A stretch of 64,000 nt of DNA from contig NZ_JACHJU010000001.1 of NCBI RefSeq assembly GCF_014203795.1, positions 3,906,001 to 3,970,000 of the forward strand. The letters are read 5' to 3'. This document shows, in pieces, positions 1-6,404 of this stretch (its first letter is position 1; each line of letters begins with the position of its first letter). The DNA comes from Streptosporangium album (GTDB lineage: Bacteria; Actinomycetota; Actinomycetes; Streptosporangiales; Streptosporangiaceae). Below the pieces are notes generated by a model. The model did not search any database. It was given only the letters and a program-made list of their open reading frames with translations, and was not told the origin of the DNA. A program made the position numbers and the translations under genes.

Positions 1-44
1 CCTTGTGAACCGCCTGCGCGCAGGCGACCGCGCCCGTTTCGATC

Positions 45-70
45 GTTAGCCGCCTGCCGAATTCGGGTAG
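45..70 (+). promoter_or_regulatory. sigma-B/F-like promoter motif
   Basis: GTTA at 45-48 and GGGTAG at 65-70 are separated by 16 bases. This resembles the GTTT-N(15-17)-GGGTA promoters of actinobacterial SigB/SigF-type stress sigma factors. The same motif with the same spacing lies upstream of the GDPD gene at 6314-6339, which supports function. The sigma factor that would read it is inference. Confidence 0.55.
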
Positions 71-75
71 GGAAC

Positions 76-117
76 CACCTGTACAGGTGAGCCCCCCGAA
101 AGATCAGACAACGGGGG
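76..117 (+). promoter_or_regulatory. palindrome and leader hairpin shared with the GDPD gene
   Basis: A perfect 14-bp palindrome (CACCTGTACAGGTG, 76-89) is followed by a hairpin, CCCCCG at 93-98 pairing with CGGGGG at 112-117. The hairpin and its flanks (a run of C before, GGGGGTGTGC after) recur at 6360-6387. The inner base pairs differ there but remain complementary, which suggests a conserved RNA structure in the 5' UTR. Confidence 0.45.
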
Positions 118-126
118 TGTGCTCAG

Positions 127-990
127 GTGAGTGTTGTACGGGCCGGCGTGATGGCCCTGCTCATAGGGGTTGCGGCGGTTGGCGCGACCCAGCACTCGAA
201 GCCGGCGTCCGACCGACCCGGGAGCTGGGTGGTCAAGCGGCACAAGAGCTCGGTTCACCAGCGACCCGCACGGTGGTCGACCGGCCGGTCCAACGATCGG
301 CCTTCGGCCTGGTTCGCCAAGTGGCGTAAAGGGTGGGGATCCGATCAGCCCGAGGGGTCCGGGTACGGGCGCTACCGGAACCGGTCGTTCAGCGAGCCCA
401 TTGGGTCGGGTGCCGGGCGGCACCGGGGATGGCCGTCCGACGGGCCCGGAGGGACGGAGGGCAGGCGGTATCGGAGCCGGTCGTTCGACGGGACCGAGGG
501 GCCGGGTGCCGGGCGGCGTAAGGGGTGGGGATCCGATCAGCCTGAGGGGTACGGGCGTTACCGGAATCGGTCGTTCGACGGGCCCAGGGGGTTCGGCGCC
601 GGGCGTCGTAAGGGGTGGGGATCCGATCAGCCTGAGGGGTACGGGCGTTACCGGAATCGGTCGTTCGACGGGCCCGGGGGGTTCGGTGCCGGGCGGCACC
701 GGGGATGGCTGCCCGACGGGCCCCGAGGGACGGAGGGCAGGCGGTATCGGAGCCGGTCGTTCGACGGGACCGAGGGGCCGGGTGCCGGGCGGCGTAAGGG
801 GTGGGCGTCCGAGCGGCCTGAGGGGTCCGATGCCAGATGGCGCAGGAACCGGTCGTTCAAGCGGTCTGATGGCCGGAACCCCGGCAGGCAGAGAGACCCG
901 TCCTCATCGGCGGACGACGGCGCACGGCCCTTCCGGGCCGGGACGGAGGCGGATCAGCCCGGCTGGTCGCCCGAAGAGCCGGATCTCTGA
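127..990 (+). CDS. predicted secreted Arg/Gly-rich 30-residue repeat protein
   Basis: Function is not recognised. The first 20 residues ([20 protein letters not shown]) look like a signal peptide, so export is likely. The rest is low complexity: six tandem units of about 30 residues built on [17 protein letters not shown], then RSFDG and a GPGAGR-like end, rich in Arg, Gly, Trp and Tyr. The tail is acidic and Pro-rich. The GTG start has GGGGGTG about 8 bases upstream; ATG at 151 is an alternative. All frames are open across the repeats. I prefer this frame because it carries the signal peptide and has higher G/C at third codon positions than the overlapping forward frame. A basic secreted repeat protein could bind cell-wall polymers or nucleic acid, but that is speculation. 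Confidence 0.5.
   Translation: MSVVRAGVMALLIGVAAVGATQHSKPASDRPGSWVVKRHKSSVHQRPARWSTGRSNDRPSAWFAKWRKGWGSDQPEGSGYGRYRNRSFSEPIGSGAGRHRGWPSDGPGGTEGRRYRSRSFDGTEGPGAGRRKGWGSDQPEGYGRYRNRSFDGPRGFGAGRRKGWGSDQPEGYGRYRNRSFDGPGGFGAGRHRGWLPDGPRGTEGRRYRSRSFDGTEGPGAGRRKGWASERPEGSDARWRRNRSFKRSDGRNPGRQRDPSSSADDGARPFRAGTEADQPGWSPEEPDL
325..887 (+). repeat. 90-bp tandem repeat array
   Basis: There are about six imperfect units of about 90 bp. Units beginning at 517 and 607 are almost identical, and alternate unit types (GGATCC-containing and CACCGGGGATGG-containing) are interleaved. The unit length is a multiple of three, so copy-number changes keep the coding frame open. Recent homogenisation or expansion is likely. 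Confidence 0.85.
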
Positions 991-1078
991 TCCGGCAGGA
1001 TGAGACCGATCCGCTTTCCTCCACGACGGAGTGGGCCCCCAGCGGGCATCGTTGAGGGCCCTTGCGATGAGCGGAAGC

Positions 1079-1363
1079 TCACCATCCGCCGGGTGCCTGC
1101 CTGCCGGTTGCCTGCCCGGCCATATGGGCGACGTCCTCGGTGCCCTCCCTCATCAGCTTGCCGGCCAGGTCGGCCAGCGCGCGGCCCGCCGCGAGCTCGT
1201 CGCCGATCGACGGAACAGGCTGGTCGATCGGATTGCGCCGGGCATATGCGACGCTCTCTCTTCTCTTGCCGTCAGGCGTCATCAGGACGGCCTTGGCCGT
1301 GGTGACATCGTCCTTGTCGTCCTCGCTGATGTATATCTGCACATCCCACTGCTTCGATTCCAT
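1079..1363 (-). CDS. DUF1876 family protein
   Basis: This is a small acidic cytoplasmic protein of 94 residues. The pattern (KQWDVQIYISEDD near the start, then ARRNPIDQPVPSIGDELAAG, then a helical ALADLAGKLM segment) matches the actinobacterial DUF1876 family, whose function is unknown. The ATG start is chosen because a strong GGAGG lies 8 bases upstream; a GTG three codons earlier is less well placed. It stands alone, with the STAS gene upstream on the same strand. The family assignment comes from recalled conserved blocks. Confidence 0.75.
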   Translation of the reverse strand: MESKQWDVQIYISEDDKDDVTTAKAVLMTPDGKRRESVAYARRNPIDQPVPSIGDELAAGRALADLAGKLMREGTEDVAHMAGQATGRQAPGGW

Positions 1364-1537
1364 CACCAACACCTCCTCGTTCCAGCCTCCTCCTCCGCAG
1401 GCATCGCCGGAAGGGCCATCGGACCTGCATGAACAGGGTTTTGCCGTCCCCGGTGTCCGGAGGCCGGTCTCCCGGCCAGGGCCGGGAGACGAGGGAGGGA
1501 GCCCCGGAGGGGATCAGGGGCCGTCCGGCTATGTCGT

Positions 1538-2206
1538 TCAGGTGGCCGTCTTCGGTGTCAGGGCCGGCGACCGCCCCGTGAACCTGGGCGGAGCCCCGCC
1601 GGACCCGCCGGCGTCCGGCTGTCCCCGGCGGGCGGGCACGGGGCCGGAGCCCAGCGCGTCACGCAGCGTGGGATGGACCGTGAGGCAGCGTTCCAGACCG
1701 GTGACGCGCAGCAGTTCGACCGTGGGAGGCCGGGGTGAGGCGAGGCGGACCGCGACGCCGCGCGGCCGGGCGCGGCGTTGGACGCCGATCAGCACAGCCA
1801 GCCCGGAGACGTCGCGGAACGACACCTCCGACAGGTCGAAGACAAGGAGGTCCGTGCTGCGGCGGAGCGCGATGAGCAGGTATTCGCGCAGCGCCGGGCT
1901 GGTGGTGACGTCGATGTCGCCGCACAGCCCGACGACGGTGTGGGCCGGCCGGTGGGTGGCCGGGAGGCTCGTGCCGGCGGGTGCCCCGGCCGGAACCACG
2001 AGCGTGAATCCTTGCTCCAAGAAGAGGGCGGGCCATGCGGGCGCGGCCGGCGGGGTGCCGGCGGGTGTAGCTGGAATGATCCGGGAGAGCGGCTTCGTCG
2101 TCATGATCGACCGGTCTGTCTCGGTCCCGGGGGACCGGATAGCGAATCGCCTTGGGCGACGCTGACCTGGCTGCCAACGCACGGGATGTCCTCGGTAAAC
2201 CCCCAT
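1538..2206 (-). CDS. STAS-domain anti-sigma factor antagonist
   Basis: A single STAS domain lies near residues 90-190 (VVGLCGDIDVTT, then LVFDLSEVSFRDVSGLAVLIG). The Ser of the DVSG loop is where SpoIIAA-type proteins are phosphorylated, so partner switching with an anti-sigma kinase is likely. The N-terminal 90 residues are Pro/Ala-rich and probably disordered, as is the tail. The start is an ATG with AGGAGGT just upstream; an internal ATG at 2104 would remove 34 residues and lacks a clear ribosome site. A weak GTTT-N17-GGGTGC motif (2250-2224) precedes it. No kinase partner is adjacent, but GGGTA-type promoters occur at 45-70 and 6314-6339. Confidence 0.8.
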   Translation of the reverse strand: MGVYRGHPVRWQPGQRRPRRFAIRSPGTETDRSIMTTKPLSRIIPATPAGTPPAAPAWPALFLEQGFTLVVPAGAPAGTSLPATHRPAHTVVGLCGDIDVTTSPALREYLLIALRRSTDLLVFDLSEVSFRDVSGLAVLIGVQRRARPRGVAVRLASPRPPTVELLRVTGLERCLTVHPTLRDALGSGPVPARRGQPDAGGSGGAPPRFTGRSPALTPKTAT

Positions 2207-2417
2207 TCTACCTCCTGGCACCCGCACCCGGCTGATCCGCGGGAGAAAACGGAAAGCCCGCCACCTGCCGTATGAGGCACGTGCCCCCGCCTCGGCGGAG
2301 GGCGGTTGACGGGACTTCCCGTTCTCTGCCGTCCGGGTTTCCGGATGGAGCGGCTACGCCTCCCCGCCGCCGCACGGGCGGTGCCGCCGCCCGTGCCCGC
2401 CGTACGGCCTCACCGGG

Positions 2418-2726
2418 TCAGGGCTTGTTGATCTGGGCGGGCGGCTCGCCTTCGGGCTTGGGAACGCGAATGGTCTCGGAGGGCTTGTCGCCCTTGTTGC
2501 GTGCGTATGCGGTGGGGTAGCAGTCGTAGTAGCAGTAGTAGTCGTCGCAGTAGCGCAGGAAGCAGATCCAGCCCGCGGCCGTGGCCGTCTGCGTGCAGCC
2601 GGCCGCCGGCGCGGCCTTGGGCGCCGCGGCGTGGGCGCTGGCCGCGGGAAGTGCGACGAACAGGCTGGTGCCGGCCAGGACGGCGCCTGCCACGATGGTG
2701 CCGGCGTTACGGATGAAGGTGTGCAT
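2418..2726 (-). CDS. small secreted Cys/Tyr-rich protein
   Basis: The family is not recognised. The 102-residue precursor has a classical signal peptide (hydrophobic residues 8-29, likely cleaved after an ASA or AHA site near 31-35). The mature part holds five Cys (44, 55, 60, 65, 69) in a very aromatic segment, RYCDDYYCYYDCYP, then a polar Pro/Lys tail. The ATG has GAGGAGG immediately upstream; longer in-frame starts are unsupported. An odd number of cysteines suggests an intermolecular disulfide or metal binding. No processing or export genes are adjacent, so there is no direct support for a RiPP pathway. Confidence 0.7.
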   Translation of the reverse strand: MHTFIRNAGTIVAGAVLAGTSLFVALPAASAHAAAPKAAPAAGCTQTATAAGWICFLRYCDDYYCYYDCYPTAYARNKGDKPSETIRVPKPEGEPPAQINKP

Positions 2727-2858
2727 GATCCTCCTCGTTCGCGTACGGAACACAACGAGGCTAAATGTAACGGAGCGATTACGCAGAGTCACTGACCCGA
2801 TGTCGGCGTGACGGGCGTGGTGGCGCGTTCGACCGTCGTCCCGGCCGTGCCCACGGCA

Positions 2859-2899
2859 TGCACCGCCGCCGTGCACCGCCGCCGCCGTGCACCGCCGCC
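2859..2899 (+). repeat. short GC-rich microrepeat
   Basis: Three near-identical copies of TGCACCGCCGCC occur in tandem, with small length differences, between the Cys/Tyr-rich gene and the HxlR regulator. It is noncoding as far as I can see. Confidence 0.6.
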
Positions 2900-3036
2900 G
2901 GCCGGTCGCTCGCGACGGCCCGCGTCGAAGGGGCGGGCGGCCGGGCCGTGCGTGTCGCGATCCGGATTCTGCTCCTGAAACGGGACTGAATGATGTCGAT
3001 ATACAACCCTGCGATAGCCGTAGAGGAGCCGCGAGT

Positions 3037-3717
3037 ATGATTCACCGCATGACCGGGCGCCGCAGTTACGACGATCCGTGCGGAGTCGCTCGCGGCCTCG
3101 ACGTGCTCGGTGAGCGGTGGGCGTTGCTGGTGGTGCGCGAGCTGCTGTTCGGCCCGAAGCGGTTCACCCAGCTACGCGACGGCCTTCACGGTGCGAGCCA
3201 GAACGTGCTGTCCCAGCGGCTGCGCGAGCTCCAGGAGGCCGGGGTCGTACGGCGCCGCAAGCTCGGTCCGCCGACGGGCACCTGGGCCTACGAGCTGACC
3301 GAGCGGGGCCGCGACCTCGAACCCGTCCTTCTCCAGCTCGGCCGCTGGGGGAGCCGCGTCCCGATGACCTCCGAGTCCGAGCTCGGCGTCGACGCGCTGG
3401 TCCTCGCGCTGAAGACGACGTTCGACCCGGACGCCGCCGGTGGGCTGCGAGCCCGCTACGAGCTGCGGCTCGGTGCGGATCGCTTCGACGCCAGGGTCGC
3501 CGACGGCCGCCTCGACCTGGTCCGAGGCGCTGCCGACCGGCCGGACGCCGCCATCGAGGCCGACGCGGCCACGCTCAGGTCCGTCGTCTTCGGCGGCCGT
3601 CACCTCGACGACGCGCTCGGCTCCGGCGACCTGAGGATCGAGGGTGACCGCCGGGCGGCGACGCGCTTCGTCGGCCTCTTCCCGCGTCCCATGCCCGTCC
3701 CGGCCGGCGCGGAGTAG
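3037..3717 (+). CDS. HxlR-family transcriptional regulator with SCP2-like C-terminal domain
   Basis: Residues 10-105 form an HxlR winged helix: CGVARGLDVLGERWALLVV with Cys15, then FGPKRFTQLRDGL and SQNVLSQRLRELQEAGVV. The C-terminal 100 residues resemble the sterol-carrier-like module often fused to such regulators (DAAIEADAATLRSVVFGG). HxlR proteins are usually dimeric repressors or redox/aldehyde sensors; the extra domain suggests a hydrophobic ligand. The start is the ATG with AGAGGAG 8 bases upstream. The target is unknown. The downstream TetR gene is convergent, so this gene is probably monocistronic. Confidence 0.85.
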   Translation: MIHRMTGRRSYDDPCGVARGLDVLGERWALLVVRELLFGPKRFTQLRDGLHGASQNVLSQRLRELQEAGVVRRRKLGPPTGTWAYELTERGRDLEPVLLQLGRWGSRVPMTSESELGVDALVLALKTTFDPDAAGGLRARYELRLGADRFDARVADGRLDLVRGAADRPDAAIEADAATLRSVVFGGRHLDDALGSGDLRIEGDRRAATRFVGLFPRPMPVPAGAE

Positions 3718-3742
3718 CGGGCGACCCCTGCCGGCGGCCTGG

Positions 3743-4321
3743 TCAGGGCCCTCCCGTCACGACCATGCCGCTCTCGAACGTGCGGGTCACGGTCGGCGTG
3801 ACGTCGTGGCGGGGCAGCAGTCCCTTCTCGGCCGCCTCCCACCCGGTGTAGGTGAGCGACCACAGCACCTGCTGGATCCACTCCGCGCTGAGCTGCGGGT
3901 CGAACACCCCTTCTGCCTGGCCGCGCTCGATGAGGCCGATCGTGGTCGGCACCGAGTAGTCCGGCTCGAAGCAGACCGTGAACTCCTCCAGCACGCGCGG
4001 GTCGCCGAACAGGAACGCCAGCCGGTCGCCGACGTCCACCATGGCTGAGATCAGCCTGCGCATGGCCGCAAGCGGCGGTCCCTGGTCGACCGCCGCTTCC
4101 CGCACCGAGTTCTCGACCGCCCGGAACGAGTCGTCGACGGCCGCCCTGACGAGCTCCTGGCGGTCGGGGAAGTAGCGGTGCAGCGTGCTGCGGCCGACCT
4201 CGGCCGCCGCGGCGACGTCCGCCAGCGTGGCGGTGCGGTCGCGGGCGAGGACAGAGGCCGCCGCGCTGAGGATGGCGCGACGCGTGCGGCTGCGGGTGCC
4301 GGATTCCGGGCTGTCACTCAC
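3743..4321 (-). CDS. TetR-family repressor, probable regulator of the adjacent ABC exporter
   Basis: The 192-residue length is typical. The N-terminal helix-turn-helix is clear (ADVAAAAEVGRSTLHRYFPD, residues about 33-55), followed by a helical ligand-binding domain ending in LWSLTYTGWEAAEKGLL. It is divergent from the ABC exporter, and a perfect inverted repeat at 4370-4393 lies between them, the usual layout of a TetR repressor controlling its efflux pump. The GTG start has only weak GAAGAG spacing. The inducer is probably an exported drug or metabolite; this is inference. Confidence 0.85.
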   Translation of the reverse strand: MSDSPESGTRSRTRRAILSAAASVLARDRTATLADVAAAAEVGRSTLHRYFPDRQELVRAAVDDSFRAVENSVREAAVDQGPPLAAMRRLISAMVDVGDRLAFLFGDPRVLEEFTVCFEPDYSVPTTIGLIERGQAEGVFDPQLSAEWIQQVLWSLTYTGWEAAEKGLLPRHDVTPTVTRTFESGMVVTGGP

Positions 4322-4365
4322 TCTTCAAAGGGTAGCCGCACCCGTTCATAAAGAAATATTCGTGT

Positions 4366-4394
4366 TTGATTTTGGGACACTGATGTCCCAAAAT
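4366..4394 (+). promoter_or_regulatory. promoter of the ABC exporter, overlapped by the operator
   Basis: TTGATT (4366-4371) and CAAAAT (4389-4394) are 17 bases apart. Transcription would begin near 4401, the A of the ABC ATPase ATG. That fits a leaderless mRNA and explains the absence of a Shine-Dalgarno sequence. Confidence 0.5.
4370..4393. promoter_or_regulatory. TetR operator, perfect 24-bp inverted repeat
   Basis: TTTTGGGACA and TGTCCCAAAA are exact reverse complements around CTGA. The element lies between the divergent TetR and ABC genes and covers the spacer and -10 region of the putative exporter promoter, so bound repressor would block transcription. Confidence 0.8.
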
Positions 4395-4400
4395 GGGCGC

Positions 4401-5360
4401 ATGGCATCCTTTGCAGTCGTCGCCGAAGGGCTGCGCAAGCGGTACGGCGACGCCAACGCTCTCGACGGGTTCGACCTGGCCGTGCCGGAGGGAACGGTGT
4501 GCGGCCTGCTCGGGCCGAACGGCGCGGGCAAGACCACGGCCGTCCGCGTCCTGGCCACGCTGGTGCGAGCGGACGCGGGCCGCGCCCTCGTCGCCGGATT
4601 CGACGTGACCGCCCAGCCCGCGCAGGTGCGCCACCGGATCGGCCTGGCCGGCCAGCAGCCGGCCGTGGACGAGATCCTCACCGGCAGGGAGAACCTGGAG
4701 ATGTGGGGGCGGCTCTACCACCTGGACGCGGCCACCGCCCGTCACCGGGCAGCGGAGCTGCTGGAACGGTTCAGGCTGACCGAGGCGGCCGGCAAGCGGG
4801 TCAAGCACTACTCCGGCGGCATGCGCCGCCGCCTGGACCTGGCCGCCTCCTTCATCCTGGCCCCGCGTGTGCTGTTCCTCGACGAACCCACCACCGGCCT
4901 GGACCCACGCAACCGCAACGAGGTCTGGCAGGCCATCCGCGACCTGGCCGCGGCCGGCAGCACGGTGCTGATGACCACGCAGTACCTGTTCGAGGCCGAC
5001 CAACTCGCCGACCGGATCGCGGTGATCGACGCAGGCCGGGTGATCGCCGACGACACCCCCGAGCGGCTCAAGTCGGCGATCGGCGGCGACCAGCTCGATC
5101 TGGTCCTCCGTGACGCCGCCGACCTGGCCGAGGCCGTGGGCGTCCTGGCCGGGGTCGCCGGTGCCGAACCGGTGGCCGACGCCGACGCCCGCCGGCTGAC
5201 CGTCCCGGTGCGCGACAGGATCGGCGCCCTGACCGAGACCATGCGCGAACTGCAGCGGCGCGGCATCGCAGTGGAGGACGTCGCTCTGCGCCGCCCGACC
5301 CTGGACGAGGTGTTTCTGAGCCTGACCGAGGAGAACGAAGAGAAGAGGACGGTCGCATGA
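4401..5360 (+). CDS. DrrA-type ABC exporter ATPase
   Basis: This is the nucleotide-binding subunit of a daunorubicin-resistance-like ABC-2 exporter. Visible motifs are Walker A GPNGAGKTT (38-46), signature YSGGMRRR (137-144), Walker B LFLDEPTTGLD (158-168), the switch region TTQYLFEADQL, and the DrrA-family C-terminal extension ending LDEVFLSLT. At 319 residues the length is normal. The start at 4401 is preferred over ATG 4383, which lies inside the operator. It overlaps the permease gene by ATGA, implying coupled translation and an A2B2 complex at the membrane. The substrate is unknown. Confidence 0.9.
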   Translation: MASFAVVAEGLRKRYGDANALDGFDLAVPEGTVCGLLGPNGAGKTTAVRVLATLVRADAGRALVAGFDVTAQPAQVRHRIGLAGQQPAVDEILTGRENLEMWGRLYHLDAATARHRAAELLERFRLTEAAGKRVKHYSGGMRRRLDLAASFILAPRVLFLDEPTTGLDPRNRNEVWQAIRDLAAAGSTVLMTTQYLFEADQLADRIAVIDAGRVIADDTPERLKSAIGGDQLDLVLRDAADLAEAVGVLAGVAGAEPVADADARRLTVPVRDRIGALTETMRELQRRGIAVEDVALRRPTLDEVFLSLTEENEEKRTVA

Positions 5361-6184
5361 CCACACCCATCGCCTCCGCCGTCCCCCGCACCCATGCCGA
5401 GCGGCTGCGCTGGACGCTGGCGGACGGGTGGACCATCACGCGTGCCAACCTCATCCACTGGGCGCGCAACCCGACCGGGTTCGTCGGCCTGGTGATGTTC
5501 CCGATCGTGATGGTGCTGCTGTTCGGCTACGTGTTCGGCAGCGCGATGAGCGTGGCCGGGGGCGGCGACTACCGCGAGTTCCTGATGCCCGGGATGTTCG
5601 CGCAGACGATGGCGAGCGGCGTGATGACCACCATGATCGTCGTCACCGTCAGCACCGCCCGCGGGGTCACCGACCGGTACCGCTCGATGCCGATCTCGCA
5701 GTCCGGGGTGGTGCTCGGCCGTGCCCTCGCCGACATGGTCAACTCCGTGCTGGAGCTGGCCGTCCTGCTCGCCTGCGGCCTGGTGGTCGGCTGGAGCTGG
5801 CACAGGGGCATCGGCAACGCCCTGGCCGCCGTCGGCCTGCTCCTGCTCCTGCGTTCCGCGCTCATCTGGGTCGGCATCTACCTCGGTCTGATGCTCGCTC
5901 CGGAGTCGGCGAGCGCGGCGTGGATGCCGCTGCTGCCACTCACCATGCTCGCCAACACCTTCGTCTCTCCCTCGCTGATGCCCGGCTGGCTGGGGACGAT
6001 CGCCGAGTGGAACCCGCTGTCGGCCACGGTGGCCGCCTGCCGGGAGCTGTTCGGGAACCCGGGCTGGGGCGGCACTTCCTGGGCCGCCGAAAACGCGCTC
6101 CTCCTGGCGATCGGCTGGCCGGTGCTGGTCACGCTGATCTTCCTGCCGCTGTCCGCCCGCCGTTACCGGCGGCTGGACCGCTGA
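5357..6184 (+). CDS. DrrB-type ABC-2 exporter permease
   Basis: At 275 residues with six predicted membrane helices, it matches the ABC-2 permease family. Examples of helices are FVGLVMFPIVMVLLFGYVFG and MMTTMIVVTV-like segments. The conserved cytoplasmic stretch DRYRSMPISQ precedes the third helix. It forms the channel for the ATPase encoded immediately upstream, with which it overlaps by four bases. Expression should be controlled by the divergent TetR through the 4370-4393 operator. It could equally be called a multidrug or antibiotic transporter permease, because the substrate is not readable from sequence. Confidence 0.9.
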   Translation: MTTPIASAVPRTHAERLRWTLADGWTITRANLIHWARNPTGFVGLVMFPIVMVLLFGYVFGSAMSVAGGGDYREFLMPGMFAQTMASGVMTTMIVVTVSTARGVTDRYRSMPISQSGVVLGRALADMVNSVLELAVLLACGLVVGWSWHRGIGNALAAVGLLLLLRSALIWVGIYLGLMLAPESASAAWMPLLPLTMLANTFVSPSLMPGWLGTIAEWNPLSATVAACRELFGNPGWGGTSWAAENALLLAIGWPVLVTLIFLPLSARRYRRLDR

Positions 6185-6210
6185 ACGCGACCCCGCGGCC
6201 CATACTCACC

Positions 6211-6235
6211 GTTGCCCCGCGGGCCGCGGGGCAAC
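6211..6235 (+). terminator. GC-rich hairpin after the ABC exporter operon
   Basis: GTTGCCCCGCGG and CCGCGGGGCAAC form a perfect 12-bp inverted repeat around a single G, 27 bases after the permease stop. There is no T-tract, as is common for actinobacterial terminator hairpins. Confidence 0.6.
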
Positions 6236-6313
6236 GGGACAGGGGATACGGTGATCACCGACCGGCGAGAGCACTGGCTCGATCATCGCCGGCCCGTGGC
6301 CGGTTGCGCCCGC

Positions 6314-6339
6314 GTTAGCCGTTGGGCCACTTCGGGTAG
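6314..6339 (+). promoter_or_regulatory. sigma-B/F-like promoter motif of the GDPD gene
   Basis: GTTA (6314-6317) and GGGTAG (6334-6339) are 16 bases apart, identical to the arrangement at 45-70. Conserved sequence continues downstream into a hairpin and the start region. Confidence 0.55.
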
Positions 6340-6359
6340 GGGTGTTTGTACCAGTGTGC

Positions 6360-6383
6360 CCCCCACGGGTGGAAAAGTGGGGG
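6360..6383 (+). promoter_or_regulatory. leader hairpin homologous to that at 93-117
   Basis: CCCCCAC (6360-6366) pairs with GTGGGGG (6377-6383). The equivalent stem upstream of the repeat-protein gene is CCCCCG/CGGGGG, so pairing is kept while the inner bases differ. Confidence 0.45.
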
Positions 6384-6404
6384 TGTGCCCGGGTGGTCGG
6401 GAGA

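Noticed and set aside
46-699. Pro-rich minus-strand frame of 217 residues opposite the repeat gene
   Set aside because: It exists because the 90-bp repeats keep every frame open. It has no signal peptide or ribosome site, and its start codon lies within repeats.
325-887. CRISPR-like array
   Set aside because: Units are contiguous 90-bp coding repeats without unique spacers, and no cas genes are present.
2418-2726. RiPP precursor gene cluster
   Set aside because: The Cys/Tyr-rich peptide has a Sec signal and no adjacent modification enzymes or dedicated transporter; the ABC exporter downstream has its own TetR operon.
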